Source of the DNA: Allomuricauda sp.
GTDB lineage: Bacteria > Bacteroidota > Bacteroidia > Flavobacteriales > Flavobacteriaceae
Direction of reading: 5' to 3'
Length of the DNA stretch: 64,000 bases
NCBI RefSeq assembly: GCF_028280385.1
Contig: NZ_JANQLX010000013.1
Location: 62,001-126,000 of the forward strand
Shown one piece after another: positions 18,032-28,149 of this stretch. Within the stretch, counting starts at the first letter, position 1. The number at the start of each line of letters is the position of its first letter. The position numbers and the translations under genes are program-made. The notes beneath the pieces were generated by a model that was not told where the DNA came from, ran no database searches, and saw only the letters and a program-made list of their open reading frames with translations.

Positions 18032-20137
18032 ATGAATCCCAATTTTTTGCAAACCCCCATCCCCTATCTTAAAGGTGTTGGCCCAAACCGGGCTGAAACG
18101 CTCCGAACCGAACTGGGTATTGAGACCTACAGGGATTTATTGCAATTGTTTCCGAACCGTTATCTGGACAAAACCCAATACTATAAGATTGCCCAACTCC
18201 AACCCAGCGGGGCCGATGTGCAGGTGGTGGGCAAGATCGTACATGTAAAAATGGTGGAACAAAAAAGGGGCAAACGTTTGGTGGCCCGTTTTGTGGATGA
18301 AACCGGGGAAATGGAATTGGTTTGGTTCCGTGGACATAAATGGATTCGGGAAAACCTCAAAATCAATGAACCTTATGTGGTGTTTGGTCGCCCGGCAAAA
18401 TACGGAAGTTCTTTTTCCATTCCACATCCAGAAATGGAATTGCTATCCGAGCACCAAACGGGGTTAAAGATTGCCATGCAGCCCATCTATCCTTCCACCG
18501 AAAAGTTGACCGCTAAGGGCATTACCAACAGGGTGGTCAGTAAAATGGTGCAGCAGTTGTTGTTAGACTCCAAGGGCAATTTCCCAGAATCCCTCTCAAG
18601 TTCCATAATCAATGAACTTAAACTAATTTCCAAAAGTGATGCCCTATTAAACATTCATTTTCCGAAGAGCCAAGAGCTATTGGCCAAAGCCCAGTTTCGA
18701 CTCAAATTTGAAGAATTGTTTTTTGTCCAGTTGCAACTGATATCCAAGAAACTTATTCGAAAACAAAAGGTTCGGGGATTGCCCTTTAAAGAGGTCGGAA
18801 CGCACTTCAATGATTTTTTTTCACACCACCTTCCCTTTGAGCTCACCCAAGCGCAAAAAAAGGTCATCAAGGAAATTAGAAACGATTTGGGGAGCAATGC
18901 CCAGATGAACCGTTTATTGCAGGGTGACGTGGGTTCTGGAAAAACCATTGTGGCCCTCATGTGTATGCTGCTGGCCATTGATAATGGGTATCAATCCTGC
19001 TTAATGGCCCCTACGGAAATTTTGGCCAACCAACATTTTAATGGCCTCCGGGAATTGTTGGGGCCTATGGATGTTGAAATATCATTATTGACAGGTTCCA
19101 CTAAAAAATCGGAACGGAACAGGATCCATGAAAATTTGGAAAGCGGACAACTTCATATTTTGGTTGGCACGCATGCGGTTTTGGAGGATAAGGTCCAGTT
19201 TCACAATCTAGGGCTGGCCATTATTGATGAACAACATCGGTTTGGAGTGGCCCAACGATCTAAACTGTGGCACAAAAATGAGATTCCACCTCACATTTTG
19301 GTGATGACAGCCACTCCCATTCCCAGAACATTGGCCATGAGCCTGTACGGAGATTTGGATGTGTCCGTGATAGACGAACTTCCGCCAGGTAGAAAACCGG
19401 TTAAAACCGTTCATCGTTTTGATGCAAACCGACTAAAGGTGTTCCAATTTGTTCGGGATGAAATAAAAAAGGGACGACAAGTGTATGTGGTCTATCCCTT
19501 GATCAAAGAATCGGAAGCCCTGGACTACAAAGATTTGATGGATGGTTATGAAAGTATCGCAAGGGATTTTCCATTACCGGAATACCAGATATCCATTGTT
19601 CATGGTAAAATGAAACCTGCCGACAAAGACTATGAAATGGATCGCTTTGTTCGCGGTGAAACCCAAATTATGGTGGCCACCACGGTTATTGAAGTCGGAG
19701 TTAATGTGCCCAATGCCTCAGTAATGATCATCGAGAGCGCTGAGCGCTTTGGACTTTCCCAATTGCATCAGCTTCGTGGACGTGTTGGGCGAGGTGCCGA
19801 ACAGAGTTTCTGCATTTTAATGACAGGGCACAAGCTTTCAGAGGATTCCAAGACCCGCTTGCAAACCATGGTCCGGACCAATGATGGATTTGAAATTGCG
19901 GAAGTGGATTTAAAACTGCGAGGCCCTGGAGACATCATGGGGACCCAACAAAGCGGACTGCTCAATCTAAAGATCGCGGATATTGTAAAAGATAATCAGG
20001 TGCTCCATACCGCTCGGTACCATGCCATCCAGCTGTTAAAAGGTGACCCCAAACTGGAAAAACCTGAAAATTTAGCCATCAGGAATGCCTATGCTTCCCT
20101 ATCCAGTGTAAAAGAGATTTGGGGATACATCAGTTAA
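18032..20137 (+). CDS. recG: ATP-dependent DNA helicase RecG
   Basis: A 701-aa branch-migration helicase that regresses stalled forks and Holliday junctions. The N-terminal wedge/OB domain contains PYLKGVGPNRAETL. Helicase motifs are Walker A GDVGSGKT, DEQHRFGV (motif II), MTATPIPRTLA (III) and QLRGRVGRG (VI); the C-terminal TRG motif region is present. The ATG at 18032 is preferred over the TTG three bases upstream. Confidence 0.92.
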   Translation: MNPNFLQTPIPYLKGVGPNRAETLRTELGIETYRDLLQLFPNRYLDKTQYYKIAQLQPSGADVQVVGKIVHVKMVEQKRGKRLVARFVDETGEMELVWFRGHKWIRENLKINEPYVVFGRPAKYGSSFSIPHPEMELLSEHQTGLKIAMQPIYPSTEKLTAKGITNRVVSKMVQQLLLDSKGNFPESLSSSIINELKLISKSDALLNIHFPKSQELLAKAQFRLKFEELFFVQLQLISKKLIRKQKVRGLPFKEVGTHFNDFFSHHLPFELTQAQKKVIKEIRNDLGSNAQMNRLLQGDVGSGKTIVALMCMLLAIDNGYQSCLMAPTEILANQHFNGLRELLGPMDVEISLLTGSTKKSERNRIHENLESGQLHILVGTHAVLEDKVQFHNLGLAIIDEQHRFGVAQRSKLWHKNEIPPHILVMTATPIPRTLAMSLYGDLDVSVIDELPPGRKPVKTVHRFDANRLKVFQFVRDEIKKGRQVYVVYPLIKESEALDYKDLMDGYESIARDFPLPEYQISIVHGKMKPADKDYEMDRFVRGETQIMVATTVIEVGVNVPNASVMIIESAERFGLSQLHQLRGRVGRGAEQSFCILMTGHKLSEDSKTRLQTMVRTNDGFEIAEVDLKLRGPGDIMGTQQSGLLNLKIADIVKDNQVLHTARYHAIQLLKGDPKLEKPENLAIRNAYASLSSVKEIWGYIS

Positions 20138-20163
20138 TAAAAATGCCCAGCTTTCGCCGGGCA
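20138..20163 (-). terminator. Terminator of the DUF2911/TPR gene
   Basis: On the minus strand TGCCCGGCGAAAGCTGGGCA forms a stem (20144-20148 pairing with 20159-20163, plus inner pairs) followed by TTTTT. It ends transcription of the gene that stops at 20194, just beyond the recG stop. Confidence 0.7.
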
Positions 20164-20193
20164 TCCCCAATTTAATTCCTATGAAAACTAAGT

Positions 20194-21306
20194 TTAGTTG
20201 ATTCCTTCTCCTTTTTCTGCCTTGTCCAAATTGGCCTGCACCCTATCCCTGTTCACTTGGGCGGGAGCATTTTCCAAAGCGAGCTTCAAATGTTTGATGG
20301 TAGACTTGTTGTCGCCAATAGCAGAATACCCACGTGCCAGTCCATAATGCACGGGCCATGTTCCTTTATGGTTTTTGGCATTCCATTTAAACACCTTTAA
20401 AGCCTCATCTGTATTTCCCTGTCCAATGAGCTGCCTGCCATATCCATGTACTTGGAAAACAGTGCCCAACGGTAAAGCTTCGTCCATCAAGGCTTTGGCC
20501 TCAGCAGTTTTTCCCTGCTTGGCCAATATTTGTGATTTAATGCTCAAGTTGTTGAATGTCTTTTGACTAAAAAACTGACCCGCAATGGCAGCATCCACCC
20601 ATTGTAGGGCTTCATCCAAATCGCCTCCGTTATTTTGGGCGTAATTGGCCGCTTGCTCCCAAGATTGTCTGCTGAACCCAGGAGTGGTCTGCAGTTCTTG
20701 ACGGATTCTGGCCAATACGTTTTCGGTGACGTCGGTTTCAATTTTAAAGGGGATTTCTTTTTTCTCCCAGCTCAATGCCGCAACTGCCGAGGTCGCATCA
20801 ACATTGTTGAAAGAAAAAGTGAGTTGCTCCACATGGGCAATTTCCTTGGTTTCCACATCTACACGAAGGGCATCCTCGCCGGGCTCGTAGAAATAACTTC
20901 CCCAAGCACCATGGTTTTTGGAGAAAATGACCGTGGCGGTATTGTCCTCGTTGACAATCATGTGTAAACCATATTTTCCAGCAGGAAGCTTTTTGCCGCC
21001 AATGGTTAGGTCATGGGAGGTCTTAAAAATGGTATTCTCATTGGCGCCGGCCCTCCAGGGCGACTCCGCAGCAGTACCAAATCCCAAATTGTTCATCCCA
21101 TAAGGTACCAAGGCACCCCATATCTCCCGGTCGTTGACACTGGGTCGGGAATAAACAATGCTCACATCAGTGCTTCCGATCCTCTGGGAGACTTTTGCCA
21201 TTTGGCTACCCCTTGGCAAAAAGGTAAGCTGCGCAAAACTCGAGGTGGAAAAACAAAATGCGGCAATGAGAATCATGGCCGAAACGGCCGTGTAACTTTT
21301 TTTCAT
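20194..21306 (-). CDS. Exported DUF2911 protein with C-terminal TPR repeats
   Basis: A 370-aa protein with a Sec signal peptide (about 1-25, ending SSFAQ). A DUF2911 domain (about 26-180) contains VSIVYSRPSVNDREIWG and the ADENT-like GANENTIFKTS. TPR-type helical repeats follow (about 215-365, for example VHGYGRQLIGQGNTDEALKV). The family is Bacteroidota-specific and its role is unknown; the repeats suggest protein binding. Confidence 0.8.
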   Translation of the reverse strand: MKKSYTAVSAMILIAAFCFSTSSFAQLTFLPRGSQMAKVSQRIGSTDVSIVYSRPSVNDREIWGALVPYGMNNLGFGTAAESPWRAGANENTIFKTSHDLTIGGKKLPAGKYGLHMIVNEDNTATVIFSKNHGAWGSYFYEPGEDALRVDVETKEIAHVEQLTFSFNNVDATSAVAALSWEKKEIPFKIETDVTENVLARIRQELQTTPGFSRQSWEQAANYAQNNGGDLDEALQWVDAAIAGQFFSQKTFNNLSIKSQILAKQGKTAEAKALMDEALPLGTVFQVHGYGRQLIGQGNTDEALKVFKWNAKNHKGTWPVHYGLARGYSAIGDNKSTIKHLKLALENAPAQVNRDRVQANLDKAEKGEGIN

Positions 21307-21720
21307 TTGTTCGTTTTTGATGTTGTTAATGAATAAACTTTTAGGTTGAGTCCCTAAAGTAGTTTGCTCAGCGTTTCCATAGCGTTACAGCAATGTTAAA
21401 ATAGAGGCGAACCTGTTAAAATTCAGAAGTTTAGACCTAACGGATTCATTGCCAGGACATGCCGTACCAACCCAATGGATGGAATTGGTAAAAGATGGTC
21501 GGCGCGCGCCTTTACCTTTTGGTTTTTGTAGGTTCATTCGTATCAAATTTGGTGTAGGATCAACATTCCCATCCATTTTTGTTTAAAATACCATTCGTTG
21601 GCCAATCTCGGATTAAAGAGCAATGAAAATAGCCTTGGACATCGTAATTTTCGCAACTAAAAAAATAGCTTTTGCGTTTCATATTTTAATTTTACGCGCT
21701 ACAAACAATTGAAGGCTAAA
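21307..21720 (+). other. 414-bp intergenic region upstream of leuC
   Basis: This gap separates the divergent DUF2911 gene and the leucine operon and should carry both promoters. It contains AT-rich tracts at 21655-21695 just before leuC. I found no leader peptide with a leucine run, no attenuator hairpin and no riboswitch-like fold. An open frame of 63 codons on the minus strand shows no coding character. Confidence 0.4.
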
Positions 21721-23130
21721 ATGAGTAAGACACTATTTGATAAAGTTTGGGATTCACATGTGGTTCAACATATAGAAAATGGTCCCGACGTATTGTTTAT
21801 TGATAGACATTTGGTTCATGAAGTCACGAGTCCAGTGGCTTTTCTTGGGTTGAAGAATCGTGGGATCAAAGTGTTGTATCCTGAAAGGACTTTTGCCACG
21901 GCGGACCATAATACCCCAACCATCAACCAACATCTTCCGGTTAAGGATGAGCTTTCGGCCAACCAATTGAAGGCCTTGGAGGAGAATTCCAAAGCACACA
22001 ACATTCCATATTGGGGTCTTGGGCATGAGAAAAATGGCATTGTCCATGTTATTGGACCCGAAAACGGAATTACCGTGCCTGGGGCCACAATTGTATGTGG
22101 GGATTCCCATACCTCTACCCATGGCGCTTTTGGTGCCATAGCCTTTGGTATTGGAACCAGCGAAGTGGAAATGGTACTTTCTACGCAATGTATCATGCAG
22201 CCCAAGCCCAAGAGCATGCGCATCAACATCAACGGGGAACTTAGCCCAGCAGTAACACCAAAGGATGTGGCGCTTTTTATTATTTCTAAACTGACCACTT
22301 CCGGGGCAACAGGATATTTTGTGGAATATTCCGGAGAGGTGTTCCGAAACATGTCCATGGAAGGACGTATGACCGTTTGTAACCTCAGTATTGAAATGGG
22401 TGCTAGAGGTGGAATGATAGCTCCGGATGAAAAAACCTTTGACTATATCAAGGGACGCGAATTTGCCCCTAAAGGTGCAGCGTGGGACAAAGCAATGACC
22501 TATTGGGAAACGCTTTATTCCGATTCGGATGCAACCTTTGACAAAGAGCTGACTTTTGATGCTTCCGAAATAGAGCCCATGATCACTTATGGCACCAACC
22601 CTGGCATGGGAATGGGTATCCAAAATGAGATTCCTATGGCCGAACAGGTGGAAGGTGGTTCTGCTACCTATAGAAAATCCTTGGCCTATATGGAGTTTAA
22701 CGAAGGTGAGGCCATGATCGGCAAACCCATAGATTTTGTGTTTCTTGGGAGTTGCACCAACGGAAGGATTGAGGATTTTAGGGCATTTGCTTCCATTGTA
22801 AAAGGAAGAAAAAAGGCCGATAATGTAACCGCTTGGTTGGTCCCTGGATCGCACAAGGTAGAGGAGGCCATTAAACGGGAGGGTATTTTGGATATCCTGA
22901 ACGAAGCTGGTTTTGAACTTCGCGAACCTGGTTGTTCAGCCTGCTTGGCCATGAACGATGACAAAATTCCCGCGGGCAAATACGCTGTTAGTACTTCCAA
23001 CAGAAACTTTGAAGGTCGTCAGGGACCGGGAGCCCGTACGTTGTTGGCAAGCCCACTGGTGGCAGCTGCGGCAGCGGTTACTGGAAAGGTAACAGACCCA
23101 AGAGAATTATTGGAATTACAAGAAGCATAA
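21721..23130 (+). CDS. leuC: 3-isopropylmalate dehydratase large subunit
   Basis: A 469-aa aconitase-family [4Fe-4S] enzyme that, with LeuD, isomerises 2-isopropylmalate to 3-isopropylmalate. It begins [15 protein letters not shown]; this ATG is preferred to the TTG at 21709. The aconitase segments [15 protein letters not shown] and [12 protein letters not shown], and the cluster region [13 protein letters not shown], are all intact and supply the three Fe-S cysteines. It is the first gene of leuC-leuD-leuA-leuB. Confidence 0.95.
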   Translation: MSKTLFDKVWDSHVVQHIENGPDVLFIDRHLVHEVTSPVAFLGLKNRGIKVLYPERTFATADHNTPTINQHLPVKDELSANQLKALEENSKAHNIPYWGLGHEKNGIVHVIGPENGITVPGATIVCGDSHTSTHGAFGAIAFGIGTSEVEMVLSTQCIMQPKPKSMRININGELSPAVTPKDVALFIISKLTTSGATGYFVEYSGEVFRNMSMEGRMTVCNLSIEMGARGGMIAPDEKTFDYIKGREFAPKGAAWDKAMTYWETLYSDSDATFDKELTFDASEIEPMITYGTNPGMGMGIQNEIPMAEQVEGGSATYRKSLAYMEFNEGEAMIGKPIDFVFLGSCTNGRIEDFRAFASIVKGRKKADNVTAWLVPGSHKVEEAIKREGILDILNEAGFELREPGCSACLAMNDDKIPAGKYAVSTSNRNFEGRQGPGARTLLASPLVAAAAAVTGKVTDPRELLELQEA

Positions 23131-23177
23131 CAAAATGTACAGACCATGAGACACTGGTCATAGAAAATTGATAAAAC

Positions 23178-23774
23178 ATGGCATACGATAAATTCAACAT
23201 ACTAACAAGTTCCGCAGTTCCGCTCCCAATAGAAAATGTGGATACGGACCAAATTATTCCAGCCCGTTTCCTTAAAGCGACAGAGCGAAAGGGTTTCGGT
23301 GACAATCTTTTTAGGGACTGGCGTTATAATTCAGATAATACACCCAAGGAACATTTTGTCCTGAATAACCCCATTTATAGCGGAAAGATATTGGTGGGCG
23401 GTAAGAACTTTGGTTCCGGCTCATCCAGGGAACATGCTGCCTGGGCCGTATATGATTATGGCTTTCGTTGTGTGGTTTCTAGCTTTTTTGCTGATATCTT
23501 CAGAAACAACTGCCTAAACATCGGTGTGCTTCCAGTGCAGGTTAGCCCTGAGTTTTTGGACAAAATCTTTAAGGCGATTGAAGGCAATCCCGATACGGAA
23601 CTTGAAGTGAACCTTCCTGAACAAACGATTACCTTGTTGGAGACCGGTGAACAGGAAAGTTTTGCAATCAATGAGTATAAAAAAGGTAACCTGAAAAATG
23701 GCTTTGACGATATCGACTATTTGTTGAATATCAAAAGTAACATTGAGGAATTTGCCCAAAATACACCACTATAA
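23178..23774 (+). CDS. leuD: 3-isopropylmalate dehydratase small subunit
   Basis: A 198-aa swivel-domain subunit that completes the LeuC active site. It shows NVDTDQIIPARFLK and GKNFGSGSSREHAAWA, the standard LeuD signatures. It lies 47 bp after leuC and 52 bp before leuA. Confidence 0.95.
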   Translation: MAYDKFNILTSSAVPLPIENVDTDQIIPARFLKATERKGFGDNLFRDWRYNSDNTPKEHFVLNNPIYSGKILVGGKNFGSGSSREHAAWAVYDYGFRCVVSSFFADIFRNNCLNIGVLPVQVSPEFLDKIFKAIEGNPDTELEVNLPEQTITLLETGEQESFAINEYKKGNLKNGFDDIDYLLNIKSNIEEFAQNTPL

Positions 23775-23826
23775 GACTCCAAAAAGGTAGTCTAGAAGCA
23801 GTATAACCGTTATACGCGCAATCCCT

Positions 23827-25344
23827 ATGGCACAACGAACCGTTGAAATCATGGATACCACCCTCAGGGATGGTGAACAGACTTCTGGAGTTTCATTTTC
23901 CTCTTCGGAAAAATTGACGTTGGCCAAGCTTTTACTGGAGGAATTGCAGGTAGATCGGATAGAAGTAGCTTCGGCAAGGGTCTCTGATGGCGAGTTCAAT
24001 GCAGTAAAACAAATCACCGAATGGGCCGAGACAGAAGGCCATATTTCAAGAGTGGAGGTATTGACCTTCGTGGACAATGGGGTTTCCTTGGATTGGATGG
24101 AGCAGACAGGCGCCAAGGTTCAAAACCTATTGACCAAGGGCTCCCTAAATCATTTGACCCATCAACTTAAAAAAACACCCGAGCAGCATTTTAAGGATAT
24201 TGCCAAAGTAATTGCAAGGGCAGAATCGATTGGTATAACCACCAATGTTTATTTGGAGGATTGGAGCAATGGGATGCGGAACTCACCGGCATATGTCTTC
24301 CAATACCTTGATTTCCTCTCGACACAGCCCGTGAAAAGAATTCTTCTCCCGGATACCCTTGGGGTACTGACCCATGCGGAAACATTTGATTTTCTGGACC
24401 AGATTATAAAAAAACATCCGGACATACATTTTGATTTTCACGGTCACAATGACTATGACCTGAGCGTTGCCAACGTCATGGAGGCCTTAAAAGCAGGGTG
24501 TCGCGGGCTTCATCTTACCGTAAACGGAATGGGGGAACGTGCAGGCAATGCCCCATTGGCCAGTGTAGTGGCAGTGATCAACGATTTTATGCCCGAAATC
24601 AACATTGGGGTGAAAGAATCTTCACTGTACAAAGTAAGCAAGCTGGTAAGTACATTTACCGGTTTCGGTATTCCAGACAACAAACCCATTGTTGGTGATA
24701 ATGTTTTTACTCAAACCGCTGGAATACATGCAGATGGGGATAGTAAGAAGAATCTATACTTTAATGATTTGTTGCCGGAAAGATTCGGCAGAAAACGAAA
24801 ATATGCCCTAGGAAAAACATCCGGCAAGGCCAATATTCAGAAGAATTTACAGGAGCTGGGGCTAACCTTGAACGATGACGAACTCAAAAAAGTAACCGAG
24901 CGAATCATTGAACTGGGCGATAAAAAGGAAAGGGTCACCAAGGATGATTTGCCCTATATCATTTCCGATGTGTTGGATTCCGGCCTGTATCAGCAACGGG
25001 TATTCGTTAGGTCGTATGTACTGACCCACGCTAAGGGGCTTAAACCATCCACCACGCTTTCCATAGAAATAGATGGGAAGACTTATGAGGAAAATGCCCA
25101 GGGCGATGGTCAATTTGACGCCTTTATCAATGCATTGAGAAAAGTGTACCAAAAAAATAAGGTGGAACTGCCCAAACTTGTGGATTATGCTGTACGGATT
25201 CCTCCGGGAAGTAGTTCCGACGCACTTTGTGAGACCATCATAACATGGAAATCCAAGGATAAGGACTTTACCACCCGTGGACTGGATTCGGACCAAACCG
25301 TATCTGCCATAAAGGCCACGGAAAAAATGCTCAACCTATTTTGA
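23827..25344 (+). CDS. leuA: 2-isopropylmalate synthase-type enzyme (LeuA family)
   Basis: A 505-aa HMGL-like TIM-barrel acyltransferase with a C-terminal LeuA regulatory domain. MDTTLRDGEQTSGVSF starts the barrel; HGHNDYDLSVAN carries metal ligands and TVNGMGERAGNAPL follows; residues about 395-505 form the allosteric dimer domain. It condenses acetyl-CoA with 2-oxoisovalerate, the committed leucine step. A citramalate-synthase specificity cannot be excluded from sequence alone, but position between leuD and leuB favours LeuA. Confidence 0.85.
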   Translation: MAQRTVEIMDTTLRDGEQTSGVSFSSSEKLTLAKLLLEELQVDRIEVASARVSDGEFNAVKQITEWAETEGHISRVEVLTFVDNGVSLDWMEQTGAKVQNLLTKGSLNHLTHQLKKTPEQHFKDIAKVIARAESIGITTNVYLEDWSNGMRNSPAYVFQYLDFLSTQPVKRILLPDTLGVLTHAETFDFLDQIIKKHPDIHFDFHGHNDYDLSVANVMEALKAGCRGLHLTVNGMGERAGNAPLASVVAVINDFMPEINIGVKESSLYKVSKLVSTFTGFGIPDNKPIVGDNVFTQTAGIHADGDSKKNLYFNDLLPERFGRKRKYALGKTSGKANIQKNLQELGLTLNDDELKKVTERIIELGDKKERVTKDDLPYIISDVLDSGLYQQRVFVRSYVLTHAKGLKPSTTLSIEIDGKTYEENAQGDGQFDAFINALRKVYQKNKVELPKLVDYAVRIPPGSSSDALCETIITWKSKDKDFTTRGLDSDQTVSAIKATEKMLNLF

Positions 25345-25454
25345 AGGGAAGCAAGACCACTAGAAACAAGAAATAAGACAAGACAAAAGCCCATTAAGCC
25401 ACAACAAGCAACGAATAACCCAAAAACGATTAACAGATAATAGACACCCATTAT

Positions 25455-26510
25455 ATGAAACTAAACATTGCCCTTTTAGCTGGAGACGGAATAGGACCTG
25501 AAGTAATAGACCAGGCTGTTAAAGTATCCAATGCCGTGGCCCAAAAATTTGATCATGAAATCAGCTGGACACCCGCCCTGACCGGAGCAGCCGCCATAGA
25601 TGCAGTTGGAGAGCCCTACCCCGATGAAACCCATGAGGTCTGTGCCAATGCAGATGCTGTTTTGTTTGGCGCCATTGGTCATCCGCGATTTGACAATGAC
25701 CCCTCGGCCAAAGTACGTCCAGAACAGGGTCTGTTAAAAATGCGTCAAAAATTGGGCTTGTTTGCCAATGTAAGACCTACGTTTACGTTTCCGTCATTGA
25801 TCGATAAATCCCCTTTAAAGCGGGAACGTATTGAAGGGACTGATTTAATCATCCTTCGTGAGCTTACCGGTGGAGTTTATTTTGGAGAAAGGGGCCGTAA
25901 GGATGATGGGGACACCGCATTTGATACCATGACCTACCAACGCTTCGAAGTAGAGCGATTGGCCAGGAAAGGTTTTGAAATGGCGCTAAAACGAGGAAAA
26001 AAACTATGCTGCGTGGACAAAGCCAACGTTTTGGAAGCGTCCCGACTTTGGCGGGAAACCGTACAGGCCTTGGAAAAGGAATATCCAGAAGTAGAGGTGT
26101 CATACGAATTTGTGGATGCCGTAGCCATGAGATTGATTCAATGGCCCAAAGGTTATGACGTGATCATCACTGCCAATTTGTTTGGAGATATCCTTACGGA
26201 TGAAGCTTCCGTGATCTCAGGTTCCATGGGATTGATGCCTTCTTCTTCCGTGGGAAGTGAAGTCTCCCTTTACGAACCCATCCACGGGTCGTACCCGCAA
26301 GCTGCAGGAAAGGATATTGCCAACCCATTGGCCACCGTACTTTCAGCAGCAATGATGTTTGAGGACCTGGACCTTGCTAAGGAAGCGAAAGCAATCAGGG
26401 ATGTGGTCAATAAATCCTTGGCGGAAGGTGTGGTGACCGAAGACCTGGCCGATGGAGGAAAAGCTTATAAAACTAGTGAAGTTGGCGATTGGCTAGCCGC
26501 TAATATTTAG
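25455..26510 (+). CDS. leuB: 3-isopropylmalate dehydrogenase
   Basis: A 351-aa NAD-dependent beta-decarboxylating dehydrogenase giving 2-oxoisocaproate. It starts MKLNIALLAGDGIGPEV and shows RELTGGVYFGERG, DKANVLEASRLWRE, ITANLFGDILTDEAS and YEPIHGSYPQAAGKDIANP. The 110-bp spacer from leuA is unusually poor in T on the plus strand. It is the last gene of the operon and is followed by a strong terminator. Confidence 0.95.
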   Translation: MKLNIALLAGDGIGPEVIDQAVKVSNAVAQKFDHEISWTPALTGAAAIDAVGEPYPDETHEVCANADAVLFGAIGHPRFDNDPSAKVRPEQGLLKMRQKLGLFANVRPTFTFPSLIDKSPLKRERIEGTDLIILRELTGGVYFGERGRKDDGDTAFDTMTYQRFEVERLARKGFEMALKRGKKLCCVDKANVLEASRLWRETVQALEKEYPEVEVSYEFVDAVAMRLIQWPKGYDVIITANLFGDILTDEASVISGSMGLMPSSSVGSEVSLYEPIHGSYPQAAGKDIANPLATVLSAAMMFEDLDLAKEAKAIRDVVNKSLAEGVVTEDLADGGKAYKTSEVGDWLAANI

Positions 26511-26531
26511 AAGAAATCTTGCGATATTTTA

Positions 26532-26559
26532 AGCCCTGGGGATTCCTGGGGCTTTTTTT
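26532..26559 (+). terminator. Terminator of the leu operon
   Basis: A 22-nt hairpin at 26532-26553 (AGCCC pairing with GGGCT, inner GG/CC and a GATT loop) is followed by TTTTTTT at 26553-26559, 22 bp after the leuB stop. Confidence 0.85.
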
Positions 26560-26834
26560 ATTCCATAAATTGATGATAAGTTCAAACGCAAAATTCAAGT
26601 TCAAGTTCAAATTTTATCACAGACACCATAGTCCAAGAGCCAAGAGCCAAGAGTCAAGAGTCAAGAGTCAAGACTAAATAACTAACAATCCAATAATCTA
26701 AACATCTACCCTCGGCATCCAGCATCCCTTTCTCAACCCAAATTCACAATCCATCAACTCAAACCAAGCATCCGTCAATTTACCATTATTCGCGTACCTG
26801 ATACATTTTAGTTTGGCTGGATAAAACCAGTCAG
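26560..26834 (+). repeat. Intergenic repeat copy A with CAAGAGY heptamers
   Basis: A gene-free spacer between leuB and the 383-aa gene. It contains CAAGTTCAAGTTCAAA near 26595, then ACAGACACCA and six tandem heptamers CAAGAGC/CAAGAGT/CAAGACT at 26634-26675. The same order of elements recurs at 28025-28149. The remainder (26676-26834) is C- and A-rich with no recognisable signal except whatever promoter serves the 383-aa gene. Confidence 0.8.
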
Positions 26835-27986
26835 ATGCGTAGACTTCATCCCAATTTGCTGTTACTATTAGTGTTTATTCCGTTTTTATGCTACAGTCAA
26901 AAGAAAATCAAGCCCATTAAAAATGCAGTGGTCTGGTCGTACCTGATCGAGCCCAAATCACCGTTGCCGGAACAACTCCTTAGTTATGACATTCAGGTAA
27001 AGACCACACTGGACCCCATGGATTACTGGGACCGTATCAATTGGAGCGTTCAAATAGGAGATGTGGAGCATCACCGGAAGGAAGAACTTAGAAAACAGGC
27101 CATTGCGGATACAATCCGCAAATGGTCCTTGGCGCACCTGGCCTTGGAACGGCCCTATTTGGAGCGCAACAATAATCCGGATTTTAGCATTGTCCTGGAA
27201 ACCGATGCATTTTCATTGGACAACCTCCAGCTTGTTGAAAAAGAAGACTACTCCGACCCAGAGACCGTGCTGGGCGAGATCAATATCTCTGCTCGACTTA
27301 CGGTGGTGACGCAAGCCAATGAGGTTTTGTTGGATGAGCAATTAAAATACTATATCGATGACCTGGATGGTTCTCAGACCACTCTCCTCAAAGTAGGCCA
27401 TTTTATGGTGAATCCCAGCTTTAAACTTAAGTTCAGGGCCACTAAAAAACCAGAGAAAAAACGAAAATTACTGGAAAAAAGGTTGCTGAGATATCAGGCG
27501 GATATCCTTGAATATTTTGTGGAAGAGGCCGGAAAAATCCTAAAGGACCACTATCTCCCACAAAAACAAAGTGCCTATGCGGCAACCTATGGTATTAAAA
27601 ACAAGGGACATGAAGCCTTGAACGAGGCCAGTGAGGACACCAAACGAGCCATATTGGCCCTGTCCTCGTTCAGCAAGAAAAAAAGAAAATCCTGGGAGCA
27701 GGTAAAGCCACAGTTGGAAACTGCAATGGGTTACTGGAAAGACAAATTACAGCGGACCACGGACCAGGAAATCCAAAAGTACCTGCACGCCAACCTTTCC
27801 TTGGGGGCATTGTTGCTCAATGACCATAAGGCCGCCCAAGCCTATTTGGAAAAAGTTCCCGAATACAAGGATTTGGACAACAAGGGCTTTTTTACCGGCA
27901 GTTTTATCTATTACCTCAAAGGCCTCAAAGAGGCTTTGTCCATAAAGGAACGCGCCAACGAACGGGTGCGAATTTATCAACTGTAA
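26835..27986 (+). CDS. Exported protein of unknown function, 383 aa
   Basis: A Sec signal peptide (about 1-22, ending CYSQ) is followed by a mixed domain (about 25-200, with WDRINWSVQIGDVEHH) and a lysine-rich helical half (about 205-383) that ends in a TPR-like segment (LHANLSLGALLLNDHKAAQAYLEKV). I recognise no family. It sits alone between two copies of an intergenic repeat, which could mean it was inserted or duplicated together with one copy. Confidence 0.7.
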   Translation: MRRLHPNLLLLLVFIPFLCYSQKKIKPIKNAVVWSYLIEPKSPLPEQLLSYDIQVKTTLDPMDYWDRINWSVQIGDVEHHRKEELRKQAIADTIRKWSLAHLALERPYLERNNNPDFSIVLETDAFSLDNLQLVEKEDYSDPETVLGEINISARLTVVTQANEVLLDEQLKYYIDDLDGSQTTLLKVGHFMVNPSFKLKFRATKKPEKKRKLLEKRLLRYQADILEYFVEEAGKILKDHYLPQKQSAYAATYGIKNKGHEALNEASEDTKRAILALSSFSKKKRKSWEQVKPQLETAMGYWKDKLQRTTDQEIQKYLHANLSLGALLLNDHKAAQAYLEKVPEYKDLDNKGFFTGSFIYYLKGLKEALSIKERANERVRIYQL

Positions 27987-28024
27987 TTAATCAAATAAGC
28001 ACTGATCAGGCAAAGTAATGCCGT

Positions 28025-28149
28025 AAAACCTGGGGATGCTAGGGCTTTTATATTTCATTCAATTAAAACACAAGTTCAAGCTCAAGTTCAAAATTTATTT
28101 CAGACACCAAGAACAAAGAATCAAGAGCCAAGAGTCAAGAGTCAAGAAC
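28025..28149 (+). repeat. Intergenic repeat copy B with CAAGAGY heptamers
   Basis: Diverged second copy of the element at 26530-26676. A decayed terminator-like stretch (CCTGGGGATGCTAGGGCTTTT) comes first, then CAAGTTCAAGCTCAAGTTCAAA, then CAGACACCAAG, then four heptamers at 28122-28149 that end exactly at the gapN stop codon. Copy B has no clean T-run after its hairpin. Confidence 0.75.

Noticed and set aside
21385..21576. 63-aa minus-strand gene
   Set aside because: No coding character and no start context; it lies in the promoter region of the leu operon.
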